A stretch of DNA of 64,000 bases from Bog-532 sp965277615 (GTDB lineage: Bacteria > Actinomycetota > Actinomycetes > Streptosporangiales > Streptosporangiaceae). A program made the translations under genes and the position numbers. This document shows positions 35,517 to 44,649 of the stretch, piece after piece (positions within the stretch are counted from its first letter, which is position 1; every line of letters starts with the position of its first letter). The notes under the pieces are model-generated. The model saw only the letters and a list, made by a program, of their open reading frames with translations. It did not search any database and had not been told where the DNA came from. The stretch spans positions 310,001 through 374,000 of the forward strand of contig CBDIDG010000003.1 of NCBI GenBank assembly GCA_965277615.1, written 5' to 3'.

Positions 35517-36253
35517 CGCCGCCCCCCGGCCCGGACGCCGGCCCGGATGCCAACGACGCCGCGGGCGGAATCGAGTCGCTCTACCCCTTCCTCTACGCCG
35601 GCACCACCGACCGGGCCGGCGACCGGGCCGCCAACACCGCCGCGGTGCTGGACCAGGTCCGGGCCTCGACCGTGGCCAAGATCGCCGAGATCGCCGAGCT
35701 GCGGCAGGCCGTGGCCCAGCGGGACGCCGCCCGGCTGGCCGAGTGCGCCGCCGAGGCCGCCGCCCGGTTCGCGGCCGGAGGCCGGCTGTTCGCCTTCGGC
35801 AACGGCGGCAGCGCCACCGACGCCCAGCAGGTCGCCACCCTGTTCCTCAACCCGGGCCCGGACGGTGCTGGCCGGGATTGGCCGCCGCTGCCCGCGTTCA
35901 GCCTGGCCAGCGACACCTCCGTGCTCACCGCGCTGGCCAACGACGTCGGTGTCGAGGTCATGTTCGCCCGCCAGCTGGGCGCGTTCGGCACCAAGCACGA
36001 CATCGCGGTCGGCCTGTCCACCAGCGGGAACTCGGCCAACCTGGTCCGCGCCTTCGACGAGGCCGCGCGTCGCGGCATGCTCACGATCGGGCTGGCCGGC
36101 TACGACGGCGGCAAGATGGCCGAGCTGGACAGCATCGACTACCTGTTCGTCGCGCCGTCCTCCTCGGTGCACCGCATCCAGGAGGCCCAGACCACGACCT
36201 ACCACGTGCTGTGGGAGCTGACCGCGACCGCCGTCCAGCAGGGCACCCCATGA
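35513..36253 (+). CDS. Second SIS-domain protein in the maturation operon
   Basis: The protein has 246 residues. After a Pro/Asp-rich N-terminus and the helical segment SLYPFLYAGTTDRAGDRAAN, the SIS core shows FAFGNGGSATDAQQVATLFL and GLSTSGNSANLVRAFDEAAR, the canonical phosphosugar loops of GmhA. It ends with the same TTYHVLWEL motif as the first SIS protein, so the two are paralogues. Overlaps with the flanking genes are 4 bases each. Substrate and role are unknown. Confidence 0.87.
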   Translation: MTPPPGPDAGPDANDAAGGIESLYPFLYAGTTDRAGDRAANTAAVLDQVRASTVAKIAEIAELRQAVAQRDAARLAECAAEAAARFAAGGRLFAFGNGGSATDAQQVATLFLNPGPDGAGRDWPPLPAFSLASDTSVLTALANDVGVEVMFARQLGAFGTKHDIAVGLSTSGNSANLVRAFDEAARRGMLTIGLAGYDGGKMAELDSIDYLFVAPSSSVHRIQEAQTTTYHVLWELTATAVQQGTP

Positions 36254-36792
36254 CCGGGCCGGGCGGGCCTGAACCCCGCGTCCTGGTGGCCGGGGTCGGC
36301 AACATCTTCCTGGGCGACGACGGCTTCGGGGTCGAGGTGGCCCGCCGCCTGACCGAGGCCAGCCAGCAGGGTGGCCTGCCGGACGGGGTGCAGGTCGGCG
36401 ACTACGGCACCAGCGGCATGCACCTGGCCTACGACCTGGCCGATCACGGCTACGAGACCACGATCCTGGTCGACGCCGCCCCGCGCGGCGAGACCCCGGG
36501 CACGCTGACCGTGCTCGAGATCCGGCCGGAGGACCGGGCCGACCTGGCCTCGGCCGGCGGCCCGCAGCTGTTCAACGGCCACGGCATGCAGCCCGAGGTG
36601 GTGCTGGGCGTGCTGGACATGCTCGGGGCTGAGCCGGGCCGGATCCTGGTCGTCGCCTGCGAACCCGCGTCGGCCGAGCCCGGGATGGGCCTGTCCGCCC
36701 CGGTCGAGGCGGCCATCGACCAAGCCGTCGCCCTGGTCACCCGCCTGGCGGGCGAGCACGCCGGGGCCGGCCACATCAGGAGCGACGATTGA
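36250..36792 (+). CDS. Hydrogenase maturation protease (HyaD/HupD family)
   Basis: This endopeptidase removes the C-terminal tail of the large subunit after nickel insertion. The 180-residue protein has VLVAGVGNIFLGDDGFGVEV with the acidic Ni-sensing residue, DYGTSGMHLAYDLADHGYET, VDAAPRG and FNGHGMQPEVVLGVLDMLG with the ligand histidine. Its substrate is expected to be HhyL, cleaved after H572. Confidence 0.93.
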   Translation: MTGPGGPEPRVLVAGVGNIFLGDDGFGVEVARRLTEASQQGGLPDGVQVGDYGTSGMHLAYDLADHGYETTILVDAAPRGETPGTLTVLEIRPEDRADLASAGGPQLFNGHGMQPEVVLGVLDMLGAEPGRILVVACEPASAEPGMGLSAPVEAAIDQAVALVTRLAGEHAGAGHIRSDD

Positions 36793-36813
36793 GATTAATG
36801 AGGGGATGGTCGT

Positions 36814-37083
36814 ATGTGCCTTGGCATACCAGGTGAGGTGATCGAGCTCCTGGAGCAGCCGGACCTGGCTCGCGTCGACGTGAGCGGCGTGCGGCGGGTG
36901 ATCAACATCGGGCTGCTGGCCGACGACCCGCCCGTGCCGGGCGAGTGGGTGCTGATCCACGTCGGTTTCGCGCTGTCGAAGATCGACGAGGCCGAAGCCG
37001 CGGCCGCGCTGTCGTTCCTGGAGGGGATCGGCCAGTCCTACGCGGACGAGCTGGAAGCACTCGCAGAATCCCGGATCGAGTAG
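36814..37083 (+). CDS. hypC: Hydrogenase assembly chaperone HypC
   Basis: The canonical start MCLGIPGEV provides the C2 that binds iron with HypD. The 89-residue protein has VDVSGVRRVINIGLL and VLIHVGFALSKIDEAEA, as usual. It lies 21 bases after the protease gene and 12 bases before hypD. Confidence 0.96.
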   Translation: MCLGIPGEVIELLEQPDLARVDVSGVRRVINIGLLADDPPVPGEWVLIHVGFALSKIDEAEAAAALSFLEGIGQSYADELEALAESRIE

Positions 37084-37095
37084 AGGGGGCAGGCC

Positions 37096-38232
37096 ATGCG
37101 GTTCGTCGATGAATTCCGTGATGCGGACAAGGCCCACGCGCTGTCGGCCAAGATCGCCGCGCTGTGCCAGCCCGGCCGCCAGTACAAGTTCATGGAGGTG
37201 TGCGGCGGCCACACCCACACCATCTACAAACACGGCCTCGAGGACTACCTGCCCGAGTCGATCACGCTGGTGCACGGGCCCGGCTGCCCGGTGTGCGTGA
37301 TCCCGATGGGCCGGGTCGACGACGCCATGCACCTGGCCGCCCAGGACGACGTGATCATGACGTCGTTCGGCGACATGATGCGTGTGCCCGGCAGCCAGGG
37401 TTCGTTCTTCGACGCCAAGGCGGCCGGCACCGACATCCGGATGGTGTACTCCCCGCTCGACTCGCTGAAGATCGCCCGCAACAACCCGGACAAGCGGGTG
37501 GTGTTCATGGCCATCGGGTTCGAGACCACCGCCCCGTCCACCGCGATGACGATCATGCGGGCGGCGGCCGAAGGCCTGGAGAACTTCTCCGTCTTCTGCA
37601 ACCACGTCACGATCATCCCGGCCATCAAGGCCATCCTGGACTCCCCGGACCTGCGGCTGGACGGCTTCATCGGCCCCGGCCACGTGTCCACGGTGATCGG
37701 CTGCCGGCCGTATGAGTTCATCGCCGCCGACTACGGCAAGCCGGTGGTGGTGGCCGGGTTCGAGCCGCTGGACATCCTGCAGTCCATCTACATGCTGATG
37801 CAGCAGCTGTCCGAGGGCCGGGCCGAGATCGAGAACCAGTACGCCCGGGTGGTCCCGTGGGACGGCAACCCGGTCGCGCTCAAGGTCATCGGCGCGACTA
37901 TGCAGCTGCGCCCGTACTTCGAGTGGCGCGGGCTGGGCTTCATCTCGCATTCGGCCCTGAGCGTCCGCGAGCAGTACGCCAGGTTCGACGCCGAGCTGCT
38001 GTTCGACGTGCCCGGCGTCCGGGTCGCCGACCCCAAGGCGTGCCAGTGCGGCGAGGTGCTCAAGGGCGTGCTCAAGCCGTGGGAGTGCAAGGTGTTCGGC
38101 ACCGCGTGCACCCCGGAAACCCCGATCGGGACCTGCATGGTCTCGCCCGAGGGGGCCTGCGCCGCCTACTACAACTACGGCCGGATGAACCGGAACCGGG
38201 TCGCCGAGGTCACCATAGGGAGCCGGCCATGA
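37096..38232 (+). CDS. hypD: Hydrogenase formation protein HypD
   Basis: HypD is the Fe-S scaffold on which Fe(CN)2CO is built. The 378-residue protein shows MEVCGGHTHTIYKHG, HGPGCPVCV, GFETTAPSTA, FCNHVTIIPAIKAIL and the cluster-binding cysteines in KACQCGEVLKG, WECKVFGTACTP and CMVSPEGACAAYY. Confidence 0.96.
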   Translation: MRFVDEFRDADKAHALSAKIAALCQPGRQYKFMEVCGGHTHTIYKHGLEDYLPESITLVHGPGCPVCVIPMGRVDDAMHLAAQDDVIMTSFGDMMRVPGSQGSFFDAKAAGTDIRMVYSPLDSLKIARNNPDKRVVFMAIGFETTAPSTAMTIMRAAAEGLENFSVFCNHVTIIPAIKAILDSPDLRLDGFIGPGHVSTVIGCRPYEFIAADYGKPVVVAGFEPLDILQSIYMLMQQLSEGRAEIENQYARVVPWDGNPVALKVIGATMQLRPYFEWRGLGFISHSALSVREQYARFDAELLFDVPGVRVADPKACQCGEVLKGVLKPWECKVFGTACTPETPIGTCMVSPEGACAAYYNYGRMNRNRVAEVTIGSRP

Positions 38233-39413
38233 CCAGCCCACCGTCTCAGCGTCCCAGCTGGATCGACGAGGCCCTGGCCGAGCACGACCAGCACCACGGG
38301 CACGCCGAGCACGGCCAGCAGCAGGGCCAGCAGGGCCAGGTCTCGGACCGCGAGCAGCAGGTCCTGGACCGGATCGACAAGGCCCGCCGCCGCCGCCCGA
38401 AAGTGCGCGAGGAACGCATAACGATGTCGCACGGCGCCGGCGGCAAGGCCACGCACACGCTGATCGAGGCGGTGTTCCTGGACGCCTTCCGCAACCCGCT
38501 GCTGGAACCGCTGGAGGACGCGGCCACGCTCCAGGCCGGCTCGGCCCGGGTCGCGCTGACCACCGACTCCTACGTGGTCTCGCCGTTGTTCTTCCCCGGC
38601 GGTGACATCGGCGAGCTGGCCGTCAACGGCACGGTCAACGACCTGGCCGTGAGCGGGGCCACGCCCAAGTACCTGTCGGCCGGGTTCATCCTGGAGGAGG
38701 GCTTCCCGGTCGCCGACCTGAGCCGGATCGCCGAATCGATGCGGGACGCGGCGGCCGCGGCCGGGGTGCAGATCGTCACCGGCGACACCAAGGTCGTCCA
38801 GCGCGGCAAGGCCGACGGCTGCTACATCAACACGGCCGGCGTGGGCGTCTTCGAGCGGGACATCACGCTGGGGGTGGCGCACGCCCAGCCGGGCGACGCG
38901 ATCATCGTGTCCGGCCCCATCGGCGACCACGGGGTCACGATCATGCTGGCCCGCGGCGAGCTGGACATCGAGGCCGACGTGCTGTCCGACACCGCCCCGC
39001 TCAACGGGCTGGTGGCCGGCCTGCTCGACCGCGCGCCCGGGGTCCGGGCCCTGCGCGACGCGACCCGCGGCGGGGTGGCCACGATCCTCAACGAGATCGC
39101 CAAGTCGGCCGACGTCGGGGTGCTGGTCACCGAAGACGACATCCCGGTCCGGCCCGAGGTCCGCGGCGCGGCCGAGCTGCTCGGCATCGACCCCATGTAC
39201 GTGGCCTGCGAGGGCCGCCTGGTCGCCGTGGTCGACGGCGACCAGGCCGATGAGGCGCTGGCCGCGCTGCGGGCGCACCCGCTCGGGACCCAATCGTCGA
39301 TCATCGGCCACGTCACCGACGGGCCGCCCGGACTGGTCCACCTCAAGACCGCGTTCGGCGGCACCCGCATCGTCGACCTGCTGGTCGGTGACCCGCTGCC
39401 GCGGATCTGCTGA
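38229..39413 (+). CDS. hypE: Carbamoyl dehydratase HypE with a His/Gln-rich N-terminal extension
   Basis: HypE converts the HypF-delivered thiocarbamate on its C-terminal cysteine to thiocyanate, source of the CN ligands. The 394-residue protein ends PRIC as required and has MSHGAGGKATHTLIEAVFLD, LTTDSYVVSPLFFPGGDIGE and DATRGGVATILNE. The first 58 residues are an extension containing EHDQHHGHAEHG followed by a Gln-rich stretch. Such His clusters can bind nickel, which HypE itself does not need. ATG overlaps the hypD stop. Confidence 0.95.
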   Translation: MTSPPSQRPSWIDEALAEHDQHHGHAEHGQQQGQQGQVSDREQQVLDRIDKARRRRPKVREERITMSHGAGGKATHTLIEAVFLDAFRNPLLEPLEDAATLQAGSARVALTTDSYVVSPLFFPGGDIGELAVNGTVNDLAVSGATPKYLSAGFILEEGFPVADLSRIAESMRDAAAAAGVQIVTGDTKVVQRGKADGCYINTAGVGVFERDITLGVAHAQPGDAIIVSGPIGDHGVTIMLARGELDIEADVLSDTAPLNGLVAGLLDRAPGVRALRDATRGGVATILNEIAKSADVGVLVTEDDIPVRPEVRGAAELLGIDPMYVACEGRLVAVVDGDQADEALAALRAHPLGTQSSIIGHVTDGPPGLVHLKTAFGGTRIVDLLVGDPLPRIC

Positions 39414-39418
39414 CCGCC

Positions 39419-39751
39419 GTGCACGAGGCGGCCATCGCCGAGGGCCTGATCAGCGGGGTCACCGAACGGCTCCCGGGCCGACGGATCACGTCGGTCCGGG
39501 TCGAGATCGGGGCGCTGTCCGGCGTGGTGCCGGACGCGCTGCGGTTCTGCTTCGGCCTGGCCACCGAGGACACCCTGCTGGCCGGGGCCGAGCTGGAGAT
39601 CTCCGAGCCCAGCGCCAAGTGCGACTGCGCGGACTGCGGCCAGTCGTTCGAACCGGAAGACCACCGGATCCTGCTCTGCCCCTGCGGCAGCGCCAACGTG
39701 CGGGTGGTTTCCGGCCAGCAACTCCTGATCACCTCGGTAAAGGTGGCCTGA
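39419..39751 (+). CDS. hypA: Nickel metallochaperone HypA
   Basis: HypA binds nickel through the N-terminal M-H-E motif, here from GTG 39419 giving MHEAAIAEG. The zinc site uses KCDCADCG and LCPCGS. At 110 residues it has normal length. It sits two bases before hypB, its usual partner. Confidence 0.95.
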   Translation: MHEAAIAEGLISGVTERLPGRRITSVRVEIGALSGVVPDALRFCFGLATEDTLLAGAELEISEPSAKCDCADCGQSFEPEDHRILLCPCGSANVRVVSGQQLLITSVKVA

Positions 39752-39753
39752 CC

Positions 39754-40521
39754 ATGTGCGCGACCTGCGGCTGTTCCACCCTCCTGGACCCCCAGGAAGC
39801 CCACGAGTCCCACGAGCACCCCGAACATCACGAGCACCCTCACGATCACGGCTCCGGCGAAGTGATCACGCTGGAGCAGAAGATCCTGGCCAAGAACGAC
39901 GACCTGGCCGCCGGCAACCGGGCCTGGCTGCGCGACCGCGGCATCCTGGCCGTCAACGTGATGAGCTCACCCGGCTCGGGCAAGACCACCCTGCTGGAAC
40001 GGTCCGGCCGGGACCTGGCCGGTCGGCTCACGCTCGCGGTCGTCGAGGGCGACCAAGAGACCGCGCTGGACGCCGACCGCATCCGCGCCGCGGGCTGCCA
40101 GGTGGTCCAGATCAACACCGGCGCGGGCTGCCACCTGGACGCGGCCATGGTCGGCGGCGCGCTCCGTACCCTGGACCCGCCGCCCGGCTCGGTCGTGGTC
40201 ATCGAAAACGTCGGCAACCTGGTCTGCCCGGCCCTGTTCGACCTGGGCGAGGCCGCGCGCGTCGTGCTGGCCTCGGTCACCGAAGGCACCGACAAGCCGC
40301 TGAAGTACCCCCAGATGTTCCGGAGCGCCGACCTGGTCGTGGTGACCAAGACCGACCTCAGCCCGTACGTGGACTTCGAAATCAGCGCGTTCGGCGACTA
40401 CATCGGCCAGGTCAGCCCGCAGGCCATGATGATCCACCTGTCCGCCACCACCGGCTTCGGCCTGCCCACCTGGTACGATTGGCTGGCCAGCAAGGTCCCC
40501 GGCGGCGCGGTGCCGGTCTAG
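39754..40521 (+). CDS. hypB: GTPase HypB with His-rich nickel-storage segment
   Basis: HypB is the GTPase that loads nickel into the hydrogenase. The 255-residue protein begins MCATCGC, the high-affinity nickel site, followed by a His/Glu stretch (about 20-35) for nickel storage. The P-loop is SSPGSGKTTLL, followed by GDQETALDADRI, the second metal-site GCHLDA, and the guanine motif TKTD. Confidence 0.96.
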   Translation: MCATCGCSTLLDPQEAHESHEHPEHHEHPHDHGSGEVITLEQKILAKNDDLAAGNRAWLRDRGILAVNVMSSPGSGKTTLLERSGRDLAGRLTLAVVEGDQETALDADRIRAAGCQVVQINTGAGCHLDAAMVGGALRTLDPPPGSVVVIENVGNLVCPALFDLGEAARVVLASVTEGTDKPLKYPQMFRSADLVVVTKTDLSPYVDFEISAFGDYIGQVSPQAMMIHLSATTGFGLPTWYDWLASKVPGGAVPV

Positions 40522-40554
40522 CTCCTGGGCCGTCTAGCTCTTGGCCCAGCTAGC
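40516..40554. repeat. 16-bp tandem repeat at the hypB/hypF convergence
   Basis: GTCTAGCTCCTGGGCC and GTCTAGCTCTTGGCCC are followed by AGCTAGCGG. TAG occurs at 40519, 40535 and 40551. The first ends hypB; the third (as CTA 40550-40552) ends hypF on the other strand. Sixteen-base spacing puts stops in all three frames on both strands. Confidence 0.85.
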
Positions 40555-43051
40555 GGCCGGCGTCCCAGGCCGCCGCCACCACGGCCTGGCCGAGGCTGAT
40601 GCCGCCGTCGTTGCACGGGACCTGGGCCTGGGTCAGGACCCGGAAGCTGCGCGCCTCCAGCCGGGCCACGGTCTCGGTCGCCAGCAGCAGGTTCTGGAAC
40701 ACCCCGCCGGACAGGGCCACGGTATCCAGCCCGCGCCGATCGCGGACGACCACACAGGCCTCCTCGATCAGCCGGGCCACCCCGTGGTGGAACCGGGCCG
40801 CGATGACCGGGGGCGCTACGCCGCACGCCAGGTCACCGGCCGCGGCGCGGACCAGGTCGGCCCCCGCCACCTGGAACGGTTCGCCGGGGGACAGGCCAGC
40901 GCGGTAGGAGTCTCGTTCAAAAGGATCGGCTAGCTGCTCCAGCTCGACGGCGGCCTGACCCTCGTAGTTGATCGTGTCCCTGACCCCGAGCAGGGCCGAC
41001 ACCGCATCGAACAGGCGCCCGGCGCTCGACGTCAGCGGCGCGTTCACCCCCTTGCGCGCCATGGACAAAACGGCCGCCCACTGGTCCTCGTGCCGGGCGG
41101 TGACGGCCAGCGACTCCGGGGCGACGTCGGCGCGGGCCAGATAGGCCGCCGCCATCCGCCACGGCTGCCGGATGGCGGCCGCGCCGCCCGGCAGCGGCAC
41201 CGGCGCCAGGTGCCCGACCCGCTCGTACGTGGCCGGCTCCGCGACCAGGAACTCCCCGCCCCAGATGGTGCCGTCCGGGCCGTAGCCGGTGCCGTCGAAC
41301 GCGACCCCGATGACCGGCCCGGCCTCGCCGTTGTCGGCCAGGCAGGACGCGATGTGCGCGTGGTGGTGCTGGACCCCGACCAGGTCCACGCCCGGCAACT
41401 CCACGGCGTACTTGGTCGACAGGTACTCGGGGTGCAGGTCGTGGGCCACCACGGCCGGCTCGATGCCGAACAGGCGCCCGAGGTGCTCGATGCCCTCGGT
41501 GAACGAGCGCAGCGTCTCCGCGTTCTCCAGGTCCCCGATGTGCTGGGAGATGATCACCTGGTCCCCTGTGGCCAGGCAGAACGTGTTCTTCAGCTCGGCC
41601 CCGACGGCCAGCACCGGCCGCCGGAACCGGGCCTGCACCCGCACCGGCTCAGGTACGTAGCCCCGTGACCGCCGCAGCACGATTTCCTTTTTAATGAAGC
41701 CGCGCGTCACTGAGTCATCGGTCCGGATATGGATGGCCCGATCGTGGGTCAGGAAGGCATCCGCGATCGGCCCCAGCCGCTCGTAGGCGTCCCCATCCCG
41801 GTAGGCGATGGGCTCGTCAGACACGTTCCCGCTGGTCAGCACGATAGGGCCGCCGACCGCCCGCAACAGCAGATGATGCAGCGGCGTGTACGGTAGCATC
41901 ACCCCCAGCTGCCGGTTCCCCGGCGCCACCGCCTCCGCCACCCGCCGGCCCGTGGCGCCGTCTTCGGCCCCGTCGCCCGGCGCCACCGCCTCGGCCACCC
42001 TCTCGCCCGGGCGGCGGGGGAGCAGCACGATCGGCCGCCGCGCGCTGGTCAGCAGCCGCTCGGCCGTCTCGTCCACCTCGCACAGCATCCGGGCCGCGGC
42101 CACGTCCGCCACCATGACCGCGAACGGCTTGTCCTCCCGGTGCTTCCGCTCCCGCAACGCCGCCGCCGCCTTCTCCGACGTGGCGTCGACGGCCAGGTGG
42201 TACCCGCCCAGGCCCTTGATGGCCAGGATCTGCCCCTCCCGCAACCGCTCCGCAGCCTGAGCCACCACCGCCCCACCCGGCCCAGCCCCACGCGGCTCGC
42301 CCGCGTAGCCCGACAGGGCCCCATCCACCCCCGCAGCCCCGGTCACCCCCGCAGCCCCGACCACCCCTGTGGCACCAGCTACGCCCGCGCCACCAACCAT
42401 CCCCTTAGCCCCTGCGACCTCACCCGCCCCTGCAGCCCCACCCGCCAGCGGCGCACCGTCCGGGCTGGTCAGGACCAGGGTCGGCCCGCAGGCGGGACAG
42501 CAGGTTGGTTCCGCGTGAAACCGGCGATTGGCCGGGTCGAGGTACTCCGCCCTGCACGCCGGGCACATCGTGAAGGGCGCCATCGTGGTCCGGGCCCGGT
42601 CGTAGGGCACGTCGCGCACGATCGTGTAGCGGGGGCCGCAGTTGGTGCAGTTGATGAACGGATAGCCGAACCGCCGGTCGGCCGGGTCGGCCAGCTCGCG
42701 CAGGCAGTCGGCGCAGGGCGCGGTGTCCGGCGACACCAGGGCCCGGCGGCCGGCGCCGGCGTCCCCGGGCCGCGAGGCCACGATGGTGAACCGGGCCGAA
42801 CCGGCCAGCGGCAGCCCCCAGGTCCGGACCCGGTCCACCCGGGCCAGCGGCGGGGCGTCCCGGGCCAGCCGGTCCAGGAACTGCCCGACGGCGGTCTTCG
42901 TCCCTTCGACCTCGGCGAACACCCCGTCGGGATCGTTGCCGACCAGGCCGCCGAGGCTCAGCCCAGTGGCCAGGCCGTACACGAACGGCCGGAAGCCTAC
43001 GCCCTGGACGAGCCCCTCGACCCGGACCGCTTTCCGGACCCGCTCCGTCAC
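40550..43051 (-). CDS. hypF: Carbamoyltransferase HypF with a low-complexity insertion
   Basis: HypF makes the carbamoyl-adenylate that supplies CN ligands via HypE. From GTG 43051 it has 833 residues; a GTG at 43087 is an alternative. Domains in order: acylphosphatase (VRKAVRVEGLVQGVGFRPFV), two zinc fingers (CADCLRELAD, CPACRAEYLDP, CCPACG), the YrdC-like domain, and the Kae1-like carbamoyltransferase (HHHAHIAS, VALSGGVFQN, CNDGGISLGQ). Between zinc finger and YrdC domain lies a Gly/Ala/Val collagen-like insert, and an RVAEAVAPG peptide is duplicated inside YrdC. Confidence 0.94.
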   Translation of the reverse strand: MTERVRKAVRVEGLVQGVGFRPFVYGLATGLSLGGLVGNDPDGVFAEVEGTKTAVGQFLDRLARDAPPLARVDRVRTWGLPLAGSARFTIVASRPGDAGAGRRALVSPDTAPCADCLRELADPADRRFGYPFINCTNCGPRYTIVRDVPYDRARTTMAPFTMCPACRAEYLDPANRRFHAEPTCCPACGPTLVLTSPDGAPLAGGAAGAGEVAGAKGMVGGAGVAGATGVVGAAGVTGAAGVDGALSGYAGEPRGAGPGGAVVAQAAERLREGQILAIKGLGGYHLAVDATSEKAAAALRERKHREDKPFAVMVADVAAARMLCEVDETAERLLTSARRPIVLLPRRPGERVAEAVAPGDGAEDGATGRRVAEAVAPGNRQLGVMLPYTPLHHLLLRAVGGPIVLTSGNVSDEPIAYRDGDAYERLGPIADAFLTHDRAIHIRTDDSVTRGFIKKEIVLRRSRGYVPEPVRVQARFRRPVLAVGAELKNTFCLATGDQVIISQHIGDLENAETLRSFTEGIEHLGRLFGIEPAVVAHDLHPEYLSTKYAVELPGVDLVGVQHHHAHIASCLADNGEAGPVIGVAFDGTGYGPDGTIWGGEFLVAEPATYERVGHLAPVPLPGGAAAIRQPWRMAAAYLARADVAPESLAVTARHEDQWAAVLSMARKGVNAPLTSSAGRLFDAVSALLGVRDTINYEGQAAVELEQLADPFERDSYRAGLSPGEPFQVAGADLVRAAAGDLACGVAPPVIAARFHHGVARLIEEACVVVRDRRGLDTVALSGGVFQNLLLATETVARLEARSFRVLTQAQVPCNDGGISLGQAVVAAAWDAGR
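42318..42445. repeat. Imperfect tandem repeats inside hypF
   Basis: Short units reading GCAGCCCC/GACCACCCC/GCACCAGC on the plus strand encode a GVAGATGVVGAAGVTGAAG-type peptide. The repeats are degenerate in base sequence but strongly periodic in protein, and they keep the reading frame. Confidence 0.6.
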
Positions 43052-43076
43052 CTCCCCAGTGTGACCGGGTACCCGG

Positions 43077-44540
43077 TCAAGTGCCACTGCGGAACAGTTC
43101 GTTCAGGCCCGGGGTCTCATCACCTTCGGTCAGGATCAGCACCTCGTCGCCCGCTTCCAGCCGGGTGTCGGCCCGGGCCGGGACCAGCTGCCCGTCCCGG
43201 TTGATGAAAATGACCCACACATCATCACCGCAGGGCAGCTCGGCCAGGGTGAGGCCGTCCGCCGGGCTCGACCGCCCGACCACGAACCGGTGCAGGCCCT
43301 CCGGCTCCTCCCGGAACCGGACGCCCAGGCTCCACGGCTCCGGCTCGATGATCCGCAGCGGCACGTGCAGGCGGTGCGCCAGCGACGGCACGAAACCGCC
43401 TTGGACGATGACCGAGAACGCCACCACGACGAAGATGACCTCGTAGGCGCGGTGGGCGCCGCTGATCCCGGACTGCACGATGTAGGTGCCCAGCAGCACC
43501 GGCACCGCGCCCTTGAGCCCGGTCCACAGGACGAACAGCCGCTCCCCGCGTTTCAGCTTGATCGGCAGCGTCAGCAGCCCCACGAACAGCGGCCGGATCA
43601 CGAAGGCCAGCAGCACGGCCAGGACCAGCCCGATGGCCCAGGCGTGGCCGTCGGGCAGGTCGCGCAGCCGGACGGTCAGCCCGAGCAGGATGAACGCCAC
43701 GATCTCGGCCAGGCTGGCCAGCGAGGAGTGGAATCGGCGGATCTCCCCCTTGTACGGCGCGCGCTCGTCGCCGATCAGGATGCCCGCCACGAACACGGCC
43801 AGGAAGCCGGACCCGTGCGCCACCGTGGCCACGCCGAAGATGACCAGCACCGAGGTCAGCACCCGCAGCGCGTACAGACCCTCGCTCGGCAGCGGCACCC
43901 GGCGCATGAATTCCAGCAGCAGCCAGCCACCGGCCCATCCAATGGCGACGCCCACCGCCATCTGAAGCAGGAACTCGACCACGACGTGCCCGGCCACCGC
44001 GCCCGGTGAACCTGTCGCCCCGATCAGCGCCACCAGCAAGGCGATGCCGACCGGGTCGTTGGCCCCGGACTCGCCCTCCAGCAGGACACCGGTACGCCCG
44101 CCCACCTCACGCCGGCCGAGCACGGAGAACACCACGGCCGGGTCGGTGGGGGACAGCGCCGTGCCCAGCAGCAGGGCCAGCCGCCAGCCCAGGCCGAACA
44201 GCAGGTGCGCGGCCACCGCGGCCGCCGCTGCGGTCACGAACGTGCCCGCCACCCCGATCCACACGGTGGCCGTGGCCGCGGTGCGGAACTTCCGCCAGCC
44301 GATGTGCATCCCGCCGTCGAACAGGATGAACGCCAGCGCCACGCTGACCACGCGCTGGACGGTGCCGTCGCTGAGCCGGCCCAAACCCGGGAACAGGTCC
44401 GACGCGGCCGCCGCGAACACCAGGAAGAACGCGGGTGCGGGGATCCGGAGCCGTTCGCTGACCCGGTTCGACAGCACGGCCGCCGTGCCGACCAGCCCGA
44501 TGAGCAAAATGGCCAGGCCGAACGATTCGGTTCCGGTCAC
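43077..44540 (-). CDS. CPA1-type K+/H+ antiporter with C-terminal TrkA_C domain
   Basis: The protein has 487 residues and a GTG start. Twelve or so hydrophobic segments include the antiporter signature GTALSPTDPAVVFSVLG and GESGANDPVGIALLVALIG with the ion-binding Asp. A C-terminal cytosolic part (GVRFREEPEGLHRFVVGRSS, VWVIFINRDGQLVPARADTR) is a TrkA_C ligand domain, as in the NhaP2/YcgO group. It would balance K+ and pH. Its end overlaps a possible upstream hypF start. Confidence 0.9.
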   Translation of the reverse strand: MTGTESFGLAILLIGLVGTAAVLSNRVSERLRIPAPAFFLVFAAAASDLFPGLGRLSDGTVQRVVSVALAFILFDGGMHIGWRKFRTAATATVWIGVAGTFVTAAAAAVAAHLLFGLGWRLALLLGTALSPTDPAVVFSVLGRREVGGRTGVLLEGESGANDPVGIALLVALIGATGSPGAVAGHVVVEFLLQMAVGVAIGWAGGWLLLEFMRRVPLPSEGLYALRVLTSVLVIFGVATVAHGSGFLAVFVAGILIGDERAPYKGEIRRFHSSLASLAEIVAFILLGLTVRLRDLPDGHAWAIGLVLAVLLAFVIRPLFVGLLTLPIKLKRGERLFVLWTGLKGAVPVLLGTYIVQSGISGAHRAYEVIFVVVAFSVIVQGGFVPSLAHRLHVPLRIIEPEPWSLGVRFREEPEGLHRFVVGRSSPADGLTLAELPCGDDVWVIFINRDGQLVPARADTRLEAGDEVLILTEGDETPGLNELFRSGT

Positions 44541-44649
44541 CGGTCGTGTCCTCTCACGTAGCGGAGATTACGCCGACCAGACTTCCCGGCACCCCAGTCG
44601 CCACCCTAACCCGCCCAGCGTCAGCAGCAGATGCTGTCATCATGAGGAG

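Noticed and set aside
34684..36253. Heptose/LPS biosynthesis genes
   Set aside because: The two GmhA-like proteins are embedded in the hydrogenase maturation operon and no other heptose genes are present; an LPS role does not fit a Gram-positive.
36199..38241. 680-codon open frame on the minus strand opposite the protease, hypC and hypD genes
   Set aside because: It runs through three well-supported maturation genes and has shadow-type composition, so it is not a gene.
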